Shown: piece by piece, positions 1-7,554 of the stretch
How the letters are laid out: every line of letters starts with the position of its first letter
Numbering within the stretch: the first letter of the stretch is position 1
Source: Cognatundibacterium griseum
GTDB taxonomy: Bacteria; Pseudomonadota; Gammaproteobacteria; Burkholderiales; Burkholderiaceae_D
NCBI RefSeq assembly: GCF_014284195.1
Contig: NZ_JACOGC010000005.1
Location: forward strand, 1 to 64,000
Direction of reading: 5' to 3'
Length of the DNA: 64,000 nt
The notes under the pieces: model-generated
Databases searched by the model: none
What the model saw: only the letters and a program-made list of their open reading frames with translations
Told to the model about the DNA's origin: nothing
Program-made: the position numbers and the translations under genes

Positions 1-46
1 GCAACCGCATCTCGAAGTGCTTGAGCGACTGGCGCCTAGAAACTAA
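1..46 (+). other. Possible C-terminal tail of an upstream ORF
   Basis: One forward frame (from base 2) is open from the window edge and ends at TAA at 44-46, giving a 14-residue tail QPHLEVLERLAPRN. The DNA just after it does not belong to the kinase that follows. It could be the end of a transposase whose insertion cut the kinase gene, but 14 residues are too few to assign a family, and this may be chance. Confidence 0.2.
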
Positions 47-986
47 CTTCGGTTTTTGCATAAGAGGATCGATCTATATGACTAAATCGCTTATGTGTCA
101 TTTCCACCTTTATCCCGGCACACCCTCTTATGGACTGGCCCCGCTGCATCGTCTTGCCGTTCTTGTCGAAGGCTTAGGTGTCCGGCAGTTAAATCAGCGG
201 GTCGATGAAACAAACTGGCCGGAAGAATTACGCATACTGGCAGATAATTTCAACCGGCTGTTGATACGTCTTGATGACGCGTTCTCCCGCATGTCGCGTT
301 TTTCAGCGGACATTGCACACGAATTGCGTACACCTTTGCAGATTTTACGCAGTGAAGCGGAAACGACGCTATCCCGCGAACGTTCTCCGGATGAATACCG
401 GCAATGCCTGGAATCCGGGCTGGACGAGTATGCCAGACTGGCACGCATGGTAGATGCTTTGCTGTTTCTTGCACGCTCCGAACAAGCCGACACGGCGCTT
501 GATTGCAAACAGCTGGATCTGCAGACGGAATTGCAATCCGTCTGTCATTTTTTTCAGGCCATGGCTGACGAACAAGGTATTTCATTGCGAGCAGCCGCAA
601 CGGGACAGCTATGGGCAGATCAGGGACTTGTGCGACGGGCACTGGCGAATCTGGTCGACAATGCACTGAGGAACACTCTGCAGGGAGGCTCGGTAACACT
701 GCGTGCCGCCATTCAGGCATCAGGGAACGCAGAGGTTCGGGTCAGCGATTCCGGTTGTGGTATCGCACCGGAAGACCTGCCTCACATTACCGAACGCTTT
801 TATACTGCCGACCGTTCAAGACAGCGCCGCGGTCAGGGAAGCGGTCTGGGTCTTGCCATCGTACAGTCGATCATGCATCTTCACGGTGGAACAATGACGA
901 TTGCCAGCATCCCCGATCAGGGTACCGAAGTTGCTCTGCACTTCCCCGTGATGACCGGCAGCGCTGGACAAAACACTGCTGTTTAA
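21..986 (+). CDS. Sensor histidine kinase, 5'-truncated (heavy-metal sensor type)
   Basis: The readable kinase portion starts near residue 38 (GLAPLHRL, the start of a HAMP linker as in CusS/heavy-metal sensor kinases). It continues with the phosphoacceptor box SADIAHELRTPL (His100), an N-box LVDNALRNT, a G1 box SDSGCGI and a G2 box GQGSGLGLAI. What is missing is the first transmembrane helix, the periplasmic sensor domain and the second helix. The first 37 residues (Cys/Tyr-rich, no hydrophobic helix) look like read-through of unrelated DNA. Full-length members are usually around 450-480 residues, against 321 here. An ATG at 78 is another possible start. No cognate response regulator is visible; it would lie upstream of the window. 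If translated, the product would be cytosolic and probably unable to sense. The exporter operon begins 140 bases downstream. Confidence 0.75.
   Translation: MSDWRLETNFGFCIRGSIYMTKSLMCHFHLYPGTPSYGLAPLHRLAVLVEGLGVRQLNQRVDETNWPEELRILADNFNRLLIRLDDAFSRMSRFSADIAHELRTPLQILRSEAETTLSRERSPDEYRQCLESGLDEYARLARMVDALLFLARSEQADTALDCKQLDLQTELQSVCHFFQAMADEQGISLRAAATGQLWADQGLVRRALANLVDNALRNTLQGGSVTLRAAIQASGNAEVRVSDSGCGIAPEDLPHITERFYTADRSRQRRGQGSGLGLAIVQSIMHLHGGTMTIASIPDQGTEVALHFPVMTGSAGQNTAV
59..132. repeat. 9-bp inverted repeat at the break point of the kinase gene
   Basis: CATAAGAGG at 59-67 is repeated inverted as CCTCTTATG at 124-132, with a further CTTATG at 89-94 between them. The right arm ends where recognisable histidine-kinase coding sequence begins. 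The stretch TGTCATTTCCACC near 97-109 is reminiscent of the ends of some IS21-family elements. This is a resemblance by eye only; no transposase is visible in the window. Confidence 0.35.
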
Positions 987-1126
987 ACTTATTTCTCCGG
1001 CAGTATCTCGGTAATACGCTGAGCACTCCGGCCAATCTGACGAAATGGTCAGATAACCGTCATCGCAGCATCAGTTGCCTTAGTTATCCTTTCGCTTTCG
1101 ACCCGAATGAACGGCAACCGATTCCT

Positions 1127-1843
1127 ATGTCTTCTGCTTCTCCGCTGGTTTCCTGCAAAGCGATTTACAAAACCTACAATCAGGGCGAAGCGCAGACACC
1201 CGCTCTGCGTGGTGCGGATCTTGATATGTATGGCGGCGAGCTGCTGATGCTGGTGGGGCCTTCCGGTTGCGGAAAAACCAGCCTGATATCCATCATCGGC
1301 GGCATGCTGGATGCCGACAGCGGCCTGTGCAGCGTACTTGGCAACGACATACAAGCCATGTCAGCAAAAGAGCGGGCTCGCTTCCGCGGACAGCACCTTG
1401 GTTTTGTTTTTCAGAGTTTCAATTTATTGCCGGCGCTGACGGCTGTTGAAAATGTTTCTGTTCCGCTGTTACTGCAAGGCATTTCGCGCAAAGCCGCTGA
1501 AACACAGGCCAGAAAGGTATTGCAAACACTGGGGCTGGAAAATCGTGCCGACAGTTTGCCCGGACGTATGAGTGGCGGTCAGCAGCAGCGTGTTGCCATT
1601 GCCCGTGCGCTGGTGCATGAACCGCAGTTGATTATCTGCGACGAGCCAACTTCCAGTCTTGATCACGACAGCGGACAACATGTCATGAAAACCCTGCGCC
1701 AAGTCGCACGGACTGCCGGACGAACCTTGCTGGTTGTTACACATGATCCGCGTATTTTCTGCTTTGCCGATCGGATCGCCCGCATGGACGACGGTTGCGT
1801 GATCTCCCTGGAAACGTATTCCCCTGAAAAATCACCATCATGA
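1127..1843 (+). CDS. ABC exporter ATP-binding subunit (MacB/LolD/DevA type)
   Basis: This 238-residue nucleotide-binding subunit should power a tripartite exporter. It has Walker A GPSGCGKTS, a Q-loop in FVFQSFNLLP, the signature MSGGQQQRVAIARAL, Walker B LIICDEPTSSLD and an H-loop VVTHD. The LolD/MacB-type subgroup is inferred from length and from the FVFQSFNLLP region. The reading frame is open much further upstream, but homology starts at the ATG at 1127, which gives the normal length for the family. It is the first gene of an operon whose stop overlaps the next start by four bases (ATGA), so translation is probably coupled. The substrate cannot be told from the sequence. Confidence 0.9.
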   Translation: MSSASPLVSCKAIYKTYNQGEAQTPALRGADLDMYGGELLMLVGPSGCGKTSLISIIGGMLDADSGLCSVLGNDIQAMSAKERARFRGQHLGFVFQSFNLLPALTAVENVSVPLLLQGISRKAAETQARKVLQTLGLENRADSLPGRMSGGQQQRVAIARALVHEPQLIICDEPTSSLDHDSGQHVMKTLRQVARTAGRTLLVVTHDPRIFCFADRIARMDDGCVISLETYSPEKSPS

Positions 1844-2775
1844 AACGTCATTATGTATTAGCCATACTCATGCTATCCGGTCTCGCGTTTACCCTGTTTG
1901 CCGTACTTCGCGACGATCAGGTGACGATACCGGATAAAGCATCCGGTACGGAAATCCATTCGCCCTTTAGCAATCAGATTGCAGGAACCGGGATAACGGA
2001 AGCCTACGGCGGTAATATCGCCGTAGGCACACCGGTTGCAGCCATTATTAAAAATATCCCCGTAGGCTGGGGCAGCACCGTCAGCGCCGGCACCCCGCTG
2101 GTGTATCTGGACGACAGTGATTTGCAAGTCAGGCTACCGGTTGCCAATGCCCGGGTAAAGGAAGCACAGGCCAGACTGGCATCGGCGCGCAATGCCAGTG
2201 AGCGGGCAGAACAGATATCAGACAAACGCGCCATCAGTGCGGAGGAACTGGACAACCGCCGTTTTGCCGTGAAAACTGATGAAGCGCTTGTCGCCACTGC
2301 GCAAGCCGCCGTCGATGAAATCAAAATGGAAATGCAGCGCCGTATCATTCGTGCACCGTCATCTGGCCAGATATTCCAGATTCGCCTGCACAACGGCGAA
2401 TACGCCGATAGCAGCGCCCCTTTGATACTGATGGGTGATGCCAGCCGTCGTCAGATACGGGTAGACATTGATGAAAACGATGCCCGCTACGTCCGGCCGG
2501 ATGCTGCCGCTGTCGCTTATGCACGTGACGATGCAAAGCACCCGCTTGCCTTGCATTTTGAACGGATCGAACCGTATTTGCGCCCAAAATCAACACTGAC
2601 CGGGGCGAGTGCCGAACGCGTTGATACCCGTGTTCTTCAGGTTATCTACAGTTTCGATACGAAAGCCATGCCGGTATACATCGGGCAAATGCTGGAGGTA
2701 TACATTGATGCGACGCCAAAATCGCGCACAGACTCCCGCATCCAGCCTGCTCCTGCCGCAGAAGCGCACTCATGA
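1840..2775 (+). CDS. Periplasmic adaptor (membrane fusion protein) of an ABC exporter
   Basis: This 311-residue HlyD/MacA/DevB-like adaptor would bridge the inner-membrane permease and the outer-membrane channel. Residues about 5-22 form a single hydrophobic N-terminal anchor. A biotinyl-lipoyl-like half (IKNIPVGWGSTVSAGTPLVYLD) is followed by an alpha-helical hairpin of about 60 residues (VANARVKEAQARLASARN onward) and the second lipoyl half (RIIRAPSSGQIFQI). A beta-barrel region closes the protein. It is shorter than MacA (about 370 residues), closer to DevB-like adaptors. It overlaps its neighbours by four bases on both sides, which supports one transcript and a fixed stoichiometry with the ATPase upstream. 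Confidence 0.88.
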   Translation: MKRHYVLAILMLSGLAFTLFAVLRDDQVTIPDKASGTEIHSPFSNQIAGTGITEAYGGNIAVGTPVAAIIKNIPVGWGSTVSAGTPLVYLDDSDLQVRLPVANARVKEAQARLASARNASERAEQISDKRAISAEELDNRRFAVKTDEALVATAQAAVDEIKMEMQRRIIRAPSSGQIFQIRLHNGEYADSSAPLILMGDASRRQIRVDIDENDARYVRPDAAAVAYARDDAKHPLALHFERIEPYLRPKSTLTGASAERVDTRVLQVIYSFDTKAMPVYIGQMLEVYIDATPKSRTDSRIQPAPAAEAHS

Positions 2776-4253
2776 AACTTATGCCTCCCACCTGTGCAGC
2801 AATCTGCCTGATACTCACGGCATGCACCACGCATCCCGGATATCAGCCCCCCACGCTGACGTTGCCCGAAAAATGGCAAGCTACACCTGAACATACGGCA
2901 GCGTTACCGGAAAACTCACCGTGGTGGGAAGCCTTCGCCGATCCGGAACTCAACCAGTTAATGGCGGAAGCAGAACATCTCAACCCCGACATCGAACGAG
3001 CCCGTACTTTGCTGCGCCAATCACGAGCCGAGTATCAGACCATCAGCGGAATGCGTGCTCCCGTCATTCGTGGAAATACCATATTAAAGCGCGAACATGA
3101 AAGTGCCAACGTGGATGCCAGCACCTTCAGCCTGCCGGGTGAAACCAGTAACCTGTTTCAAGCCGGATTTGATGCGAGCTGGGAGCTTGATCTATTTGGT
3201 GTGCGTCGCCAACTCTCGGATGCCGCATCGGCTGAATTAGATGCGACGCAGGCCGGACTCAATGCCATGCGCGTATCAATACTGGCAGAAATCGCCCGCA
3301 ATTATATTGATCTGAGAAAGGCAGAGATTCTGATGGCATTAGCGCAGGAAGACGTGGACATTGCGCAGGATATGCTGACACTGGTGCGCAGCAGGAGTGC
3401 CTCCGGCTTTGTTGCCGGCATTGACCTGATGACAGCCGAAACCGAGCTGATATCTGCACAAATGGCGTCAGAACCACCTCGCGTCATGCGTAATGCCGCG
3501 CTGAACCGTCTGAACGTCCTGCTGGGACGATATCCTGGCGAGCTGCAGATCAAAATCATTAACCGTCTGCCTGTAACGCCGCATACCCTGCCCTCTGCAC
3601 TCCCGTCTGATCTCCTGCGACAACGTCCTGATATTCAGGCAGCAGAAAGACATCTGGCGGCAGCATCCGCCAGACTGGGCGCGGCACAGGCGGACTGGTA
3701 TCCACGTTTCTCTTTGCTCGGACAAATTGGCCTGGCCAGCTCTGCTTTCGGCAACCTCGCAGACGGTGCAAGTCGTATCTGGCGCATCGGCCCCTCCTTA
3801 TCATGGCCTATCCTGCGCAGTGGACAAATCGCAACCACCATACAGGTGCGCGACGCAGAGCAGCAACACGCACTGATCCGCTACCGTCAGGCTATTCTGC
3901 AAGCGATGGAAGATGTTGAAAACAGCCTGACCTCCTATGCGCACGAACAAAAACTCCAGGCACAACAGCTGACCAACGTCGCTCACGCTAAAAGCCGCCT
4001 TGAACTGACTGAGGCACGCTATGCCGCAGGCCTCAGTGATTATCGGGTGGTACTGACCGCCAGACATGTCTGGACAGCAGCACGGCAGGATCAGATACGC
4101 AGCACTGCCGCTTTGGCTTACAACTGGATAGCGATCAACAAAGCATTTGCCGGTCGCTTTAACGATATACCGGCAGAATCACCTATTGTTCATAGTGAAG
4201 CCTGCAACCAGAAACACACACCGGGAAACGCATCATGTACCACGTCGCACTGA
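2772..4253 (+). CDS. Outer-membrane efflux lipoprotein (TolC/NodT family)
   Basis: This 493-residue outer-membrane factor should form the exit duct of the exporter. The N-terminus carries a lipoprotein signal with lipobox LTAC at residues 15-18. The opening GYQPPTLTLPEKW and the ENSPWWEAFADPEL segment are typical of NodT/OprM-type channels. Two long helical repeats follow, including the conserved LPSDLLRQRPDIQAAERHL stretch. The protein is somewhat longer at the C-terminus than usual, with a Cys/His-containing tail. It sits between the adaptor and the permease, an uncommon order since the channel gene is often last or unlinked. Overlap with the upstream gene is four bases and with the downstream gene nineteen. 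Confidence 0.92.
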   Translation: MKLMPPTCAAICLILTACTTHPGYQPPTLTLPEKWQATPEHTAALPENSPWWEAFADPELNQLMAEAEHLNPDIERARTLLRQSRAEYQTISGMRAPVIRGNTILKREHESANVDASTFSLPGETSNLFQAGFDASWELDLFGVRRQLSDAASAELDATQAGLNAMRVSILAEIARNYIDLRKAEILMALAQEDVDIAQDMLTLVRSRSASGFVAGIDLMTAETELISAQMASEPPRVMRNAALNRLNVLLGRYPGELQIKIINRLPVTPHTLPSALPSDLLRQRPDIQAAERHLAAASARLGAAQADWYPRFSLLGQIGLASSAFGNLADGASRIWRIGPSLSWPILRSGQIATTIQVRDAEQQHALIRYRQAILQAMEDVENSLTSYAHEQKLQAQQLTNVAHAKSRLELTEARYAAGLSDYRVVLTARHVWTAARQDQIRSTAALAYNWIAINKAFAGRFNDIPAESPIVHSEACNQKHTPGNASCTTSH

Positions 4254-5425
4254 AAATGCTGGGCGGTGACCGGACGAAATTCACCACACTGATACTGGGT
4301 GTCGCTTTCACCGCATTTCTGGTGACGTTTGCCGTTTCTTATTTTTGCGGCTTTATGACGCGTGGATTTGCGCTGATCAGCGAAACACCCGGTGATATCT
4401 GGGTCATGGATCCGGCAGTCAGTTCCGTAGAACAAGTCACCAATCTGCCTGAATCCGCCTTAATGCGATTACGCTCCGTCCCCGGTGTTGCAAGTGCGGC
4501 GCCATTACTTCTCGGTTCAGCCGAAGTGCGTTTTCCAAACGGCGCCTTCCAGCCATTTCAAATTATCGGAGTGGATGACAACAGCCTGGTGGGAGCCCCT
4601 TTTATTGAAAATCTCAATATCTCTGTTTTACGTCAGCCCGGACAAGTCGTCGTTGATGACGGAGGAACCGAAAACAAGCTGAATACACCGCTACGCCCTG
4701 CGGATATCTGGCCAGGCAATGGCCGCCCCCATCTGGGAGGAGCCATGCGCAGGCTCGCTACCGGCGATAGTCTGGAAATCAATGAGCATCACATTCGCAT
4801 TACAGGTGTGTCGAAGATACACCCACGCTATCCGGCCAGGCCATTAATGTATATGACCATCAGTAATGCACGCCGTATTTTACTGACTGAGCGTAAGCAA
4901 ATCAGCTTCATACTGGTCAACGCGACGCCAGGCATTACCCCACAAATGCTTGCTGCACATATTGAACAACAAACTGGTTTGAAAGCACGTGTTGCATCCG
5001 ATTTTAAGTCAGATACTGTTCGTTGGTACCTGATTAACTCCGAAGATGTCGGGGACGTGATGTCAATGCTGACTCTTGCGATCACGGTTGGATTCGGTGT
5101 GACTGGCGTCATGCTATATATGTTTACCAACGAAAGCCTGAAGCAATATGCCGTACTCAGTGCTTTAGGTGCGTTACCTGTGCAATTACTGAAAATGGTC
5201 TTTTTGCAGGCTACCGTATGCGGCCTGACCGGGGCTGGAATCGGTACCGGTTTATGCGCTATAGCAGAATTATTTTTACATGAAAGTGACTATCCATTTC
5301 GCATGATGTGGTTCGCACCGCTTGCCGGTGGCGGAATGGTGATACTTACTGGTGCTGTTGCTGCAATACTGAGTGCGCGTCCCGTCCTGAAGCTGGAGCC
5401 GGCAATCGTGTTTGCGGGAAAATAG
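4235..5425 (+). CDS. ABC exporter permease (FtsX/MacB/DevC type)
   Basis: This 396-residue inner-membrane permease completes the exporter. It has one hydrophobic helix near residues 17-40, a large periplasmic domain of about 220 residues (MacB core-like, with VPGVASAAPLL), and three further helices in the C-terminal third (around 275-300, 320-345 and 360-385). This is the four-helix FtsX/MacB topology. No ATPase domain is fused, so it depends on the separate subunit encoded at the start of the operon. The start at 4235 lies inside the previous gene, so translational coupling is likely. DevC-like permeases in cyanobacteria export glycolipids, and others export antibiotics or lipoproteins; the substrate here is unknown. 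Confidence 0.87.
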   Translation: MYHVALKMLGGDRTKFTTLILGVAFTAFLVTFAVSYFCGFMTRGFALISETPGDIWVMDPAVSSVEQVTNLPESALMRLRSVPGVASAAPLLLGSAEVRFPNGAFQPFQIIGVDDNSLVGAPFIENLNISVLRQPGQVVVDDGGTENKLNTPLRPADIWPGNGRPHLGGAMRRLATGDSLEINEHHIRITGVSKIHPRYPARPLMYMTISNARRILLTERKQISFILVNATPGITPQMLAAHIEQQTGLKARVASDFKSDTVRWYLINSEDVGDVMSMLTLAITVGFGVTGVMLYMFTNESLKQYAVLSALGALPVQLLKMVFLQATVCGLTGAGIGTGLCAIAELFLHESDYPFRMMWFAPLAGGGMVILTGAVAAILSARPVLKLEPAIVFAGK

Positions 5426-5509
5426 ACAAACCTACCGCCACCAGAAACATGCGATAAACGTTTTTTGGGAATCGCATTTCAGGATCAGTCGATGACCGAA
5501 GGCTCTGCC

Positions 5510-5734
5510 TTATTTATCTTCATTGATAGACAACTGATTTTTTGCTGCGCTATAACTGGCAACGCAATACGGTACCAGGTAATTCAGTATCAATCTACAC
5601 CAGTCGACCTGATTACCTGACAATATGCTGTGTCCCTGATTAATGATGTTGAGTGCTGTGCCGACTACCAATGCAACACGTAATGCACTTCGCGCAATCC
5701 GTGCCGAAAAAACGACTTGCAGAAAAGCTTTCAT
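5510..5734 (-). CDS. nrtS: NrtS-like small nitrate/nitrite transport protein
   Basis: This 74-residue protein has two hydrophobic segments (about residues 12-30 and 45-62). It carries the pattern I associate with NrtS proteins: RSALRVALVVGTALNIINQG followed by DWCRLILNYLVPYCVASY. NrtS has been described as a very small nitrate/nitrite transporter in cyanobacteria and other bacteria, working as an oligomer in the cytoplasmic membrane. The start codon overlaps the stop of the HD-GYP gene upstream (ATGA), so the two should be made together. No nitrate reductase genes are visible nearby. Family assignment is by motif recall, and function here is inferred. Confidence 0.7.
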   Translation of the reverse strand: MKAFLQVVFSARIARSALRVALVVGTALNIINQGHSILSGNQVDWCRLILNYLVPYCVASYSAAKNQLSINEDK

Positions 5735-6684
5735 CGCGTGTTCCAGAGTGGCATAGCTGACGCCTTTAACAAGTCGGATACCGGTAACGCTTGTACTGCG
5801 GCATGCACCGTCCGCGCAATCAATGTCGCATCGGCTTCGGGCTCCAGGCTTGCAGCGCTTCCTTGCTTACCCGTAGGAGTCGCCACCAGGCACTGATCAT
5901 TTTCTTCCAAAGTAAACTCGCCGGTACAATTGCGGCAATAAATATGGTCACCCTGTTTATGTTCACGTTGCACTACCAGTGTGGGGCCACACATCGGGCA
6001 CGACTGCAGCGGTATGCCTTCATCGCTATGTCCCATCACATGGTCAAGGCTACCTGAGTGACCCAGCGCGATGAATATATCGGCAAAATGGGTATCAAAC
6101 TGCGTTCCTTGAAACTCACGAATGATGGCAATCGCCTTATCACGCGGCATTCCGGACCGGTAGGGCCGGTGACTCGTCATCGCATCAAAAGCATCGCAGA
6201 TACCAACAATACGGGCCATGTCCGGGATAGCGTCACCAGCAAGTCCGCGCGGATACCCCATGCCATCAGGACGCTCGTGGTGTAAAAACACAGCATCACT
6301 GACAAGTTGCGCCAAAGGATGCCCGGATAACATACGCAAACCGATATCGGGATGAGTTTTGATCACAGCATATTCGTCGTCAGTCAGGCGATCCGCCTTG
6401 CGCAAAATCGCATCGGGCACGCCTACTTTACCTAAATCATGCAAGAACCCGCCGAGACTAATCCTGGCCGCATCGGCATTGCTGTAACCGGCACTCTCAG
6501 CGAGCAATCGCGCATAGCGCGAAACACGCCACAAATGACCGCCGGTATAAGGATCCCGTGCCTCGACAAACCAAGCCATCGTGAGCAGACTGGCGAACAA
6601 ATGACTCGAATGAGTACTTGCATCAACAGATTCTTTATCTGTCCCCTGCGTCAGCCAATGACCTAATTGTGTGAACACACTCAT
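5731..6684 (-). CDS. HD-GYP domain protein with C-terminal zinc-ribbon-like motif
   Basis: This 317-residue cytosolic protein belongs to the HD-GYP family of cyclic-di-GMP phosphodiesterases. The metal-binding HD pair is His82-Asp83 (HDLGKVG), and His135-His136 precede the GYP signature at 143-145 (DGMGYPRGL). Unlike most HD-GYP proteins it has no receiver or sensor domain in front; the first 30 residues look unstructured. After the catalytic domain comes a CxxC-17-CxxC pattern (Cys229/232 and Cys250/253), which suggests a small zinc ribbon or redox-sensitive module. A good ribosome site (AAGGAG) precedes the ATG. The gene is translationally coupled to the NrtS-like gene. It probably lowers cyclic-di-GMP, but activity is unproven. 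Confidence 0.85.
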   Translation of the reverse strand: MSVFTQLGHWLTQGTDKESVDASTHSSHLFASLLTMAWFVEARDPYTGGHLWRVSRYARLLAESAGYSNADAARISLGGFLHDLGKVGVPDAILRKADRLTDDEYAVIKTHPDIGLRMLSGHPLAQLVSDAVFLHHERPDGMGYPRGLAGDAIPDMARIVGICDAFDAMTSHRPYRSGMPRDKAIAIIREFQGTQFDTHFADIFIALGHSGSLDHVMGHSDEGIPLQSCPMCGPTLVVQREHKQGDHIYCRNCTGEFTLEENDQCLVATPTGKQGSAASLEPEADATLIARTVHAAVQALPVSDLLKASAMPLWNTR

Positions 6685-6856
6685 GCTGTCTCCTTTTTAA
6701 CAACTGGCCGTCCATCTGGCAATCCGATATGACACCGATGAGCAGCCACACATGATCTGATCGAAGGCTAACCGTACACCGGCGGATCAGAACACACCGA
6801 ATCGAAAGCTGTCGATACTGATCAACATCAGCACGTTTCACTCAATGATTGCTCGT

Positions 6857-7312
6857 TTAGCGGAAATGGCGCTGAACCATGTGCGAAGCAATCATGCGGC
6901 GCGTTGAATCGGCTAAATCATCTTTGCTAATATACAGAAAAGTATCTGGCTTGCCGAGTGCTGCAGAATATTCATTCTTGGCAGAGACACCAAGAATTGT
7001 CGCCTGAACACCGACATGGTCTGCAAGTCGTTTCAGACCAGCAATGCTTTCATCAAATGACAATATTGAGGCAAACATGACGGGAGCGTGTGAAACTTCT
7101 TGCCGCAATTGCGTAAGAGTCTCAGCGGCAGATTTGCCCAGGGAAGAAGAAACGGCCATTGAGATCACCACTCCAACGCTATTTTTTGCCTGCACTTCCA
7201 AATCAGTCATACTTTCCAGCTTAGTGACGCTATATCCGCTACTTTCAAGAAAAGGCTTCATTTCTGCAACAATAAAAGGATGGGGGCGTGCCAGCAAAAT
7301 GGACTTGCTCAT
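6857..7312 (-). CDS. Degenerate receiver-like protein, function unknown
   Basis: This 151-residue protein begins ILLARPHPFIVAEMKPFLESSGYSV, the shape of a response-regulator receiver domain (beta1-alpha1). The acidic pair after beta1 is replaced by Arg-Pro, and the phosphoacceptor Asp after beta3 is absent (VVISMAVSSS). It would therefore not be phosphorylated as a classical receiver. The C-terminal 50 residues are not recognisable. A clear ribosome site (GGAG) sits 7 bases before the ATG, which supports a real gene. It lies upstream of the HD-GYP gene on the same strand but 172 bases away, so a shared transcript is possible and not shown. It could be a pseudo-receiver adaptor. Confidence 0.65.
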   Translation of the reverse strand: MSKSILLARPHPFIVAEMKPFLESSGYSVTKLESMTDLEVQAKNSVGVVISMAVSSSLGKSAAETLTQLRQEVSHAPVMFASILSFDESIAGLKRLADHVGVQATILGVSAKNEYSAALGKPDTFLYISKDDLADSTRRMIASHMVQRHFR

Positions 7313-7492
7313 GTTCGATCTCCATAAAAATTAATATACGGAAATTTAGTCGTTAACATAGCGCCGTTTATTACACTTCAAAACAATAAAAAGTATGAAA
7401 CAGAAACGGCGGATACGACATGCCACACAACGGTCATGTGAATGTGCAGCAGTCGCTCAGTTGCATTTCTGCAGATGTATTGTCGTCAGAAT

Positions 7493-7528
7493 AAAAAACG
7501 GGAGTGCAATAATGCACTCCCGTTTTTC
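7493..7528. terminator. Bidirectional intrinsic terminator after ppsA
   Basis: A 10-bp perfect stem CGGGAGTGCA / TGCACTCCCG with loop ATAA is flanked by a run of A on the left and TTTTT on the right, so it can stop transcription in both directions. It lies 27 bases beyond the ppsA stop codon. Confidence 0.9.
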
Positions 7529-7554
7529 AGACAGCATTGCCTGATACGCACTGA

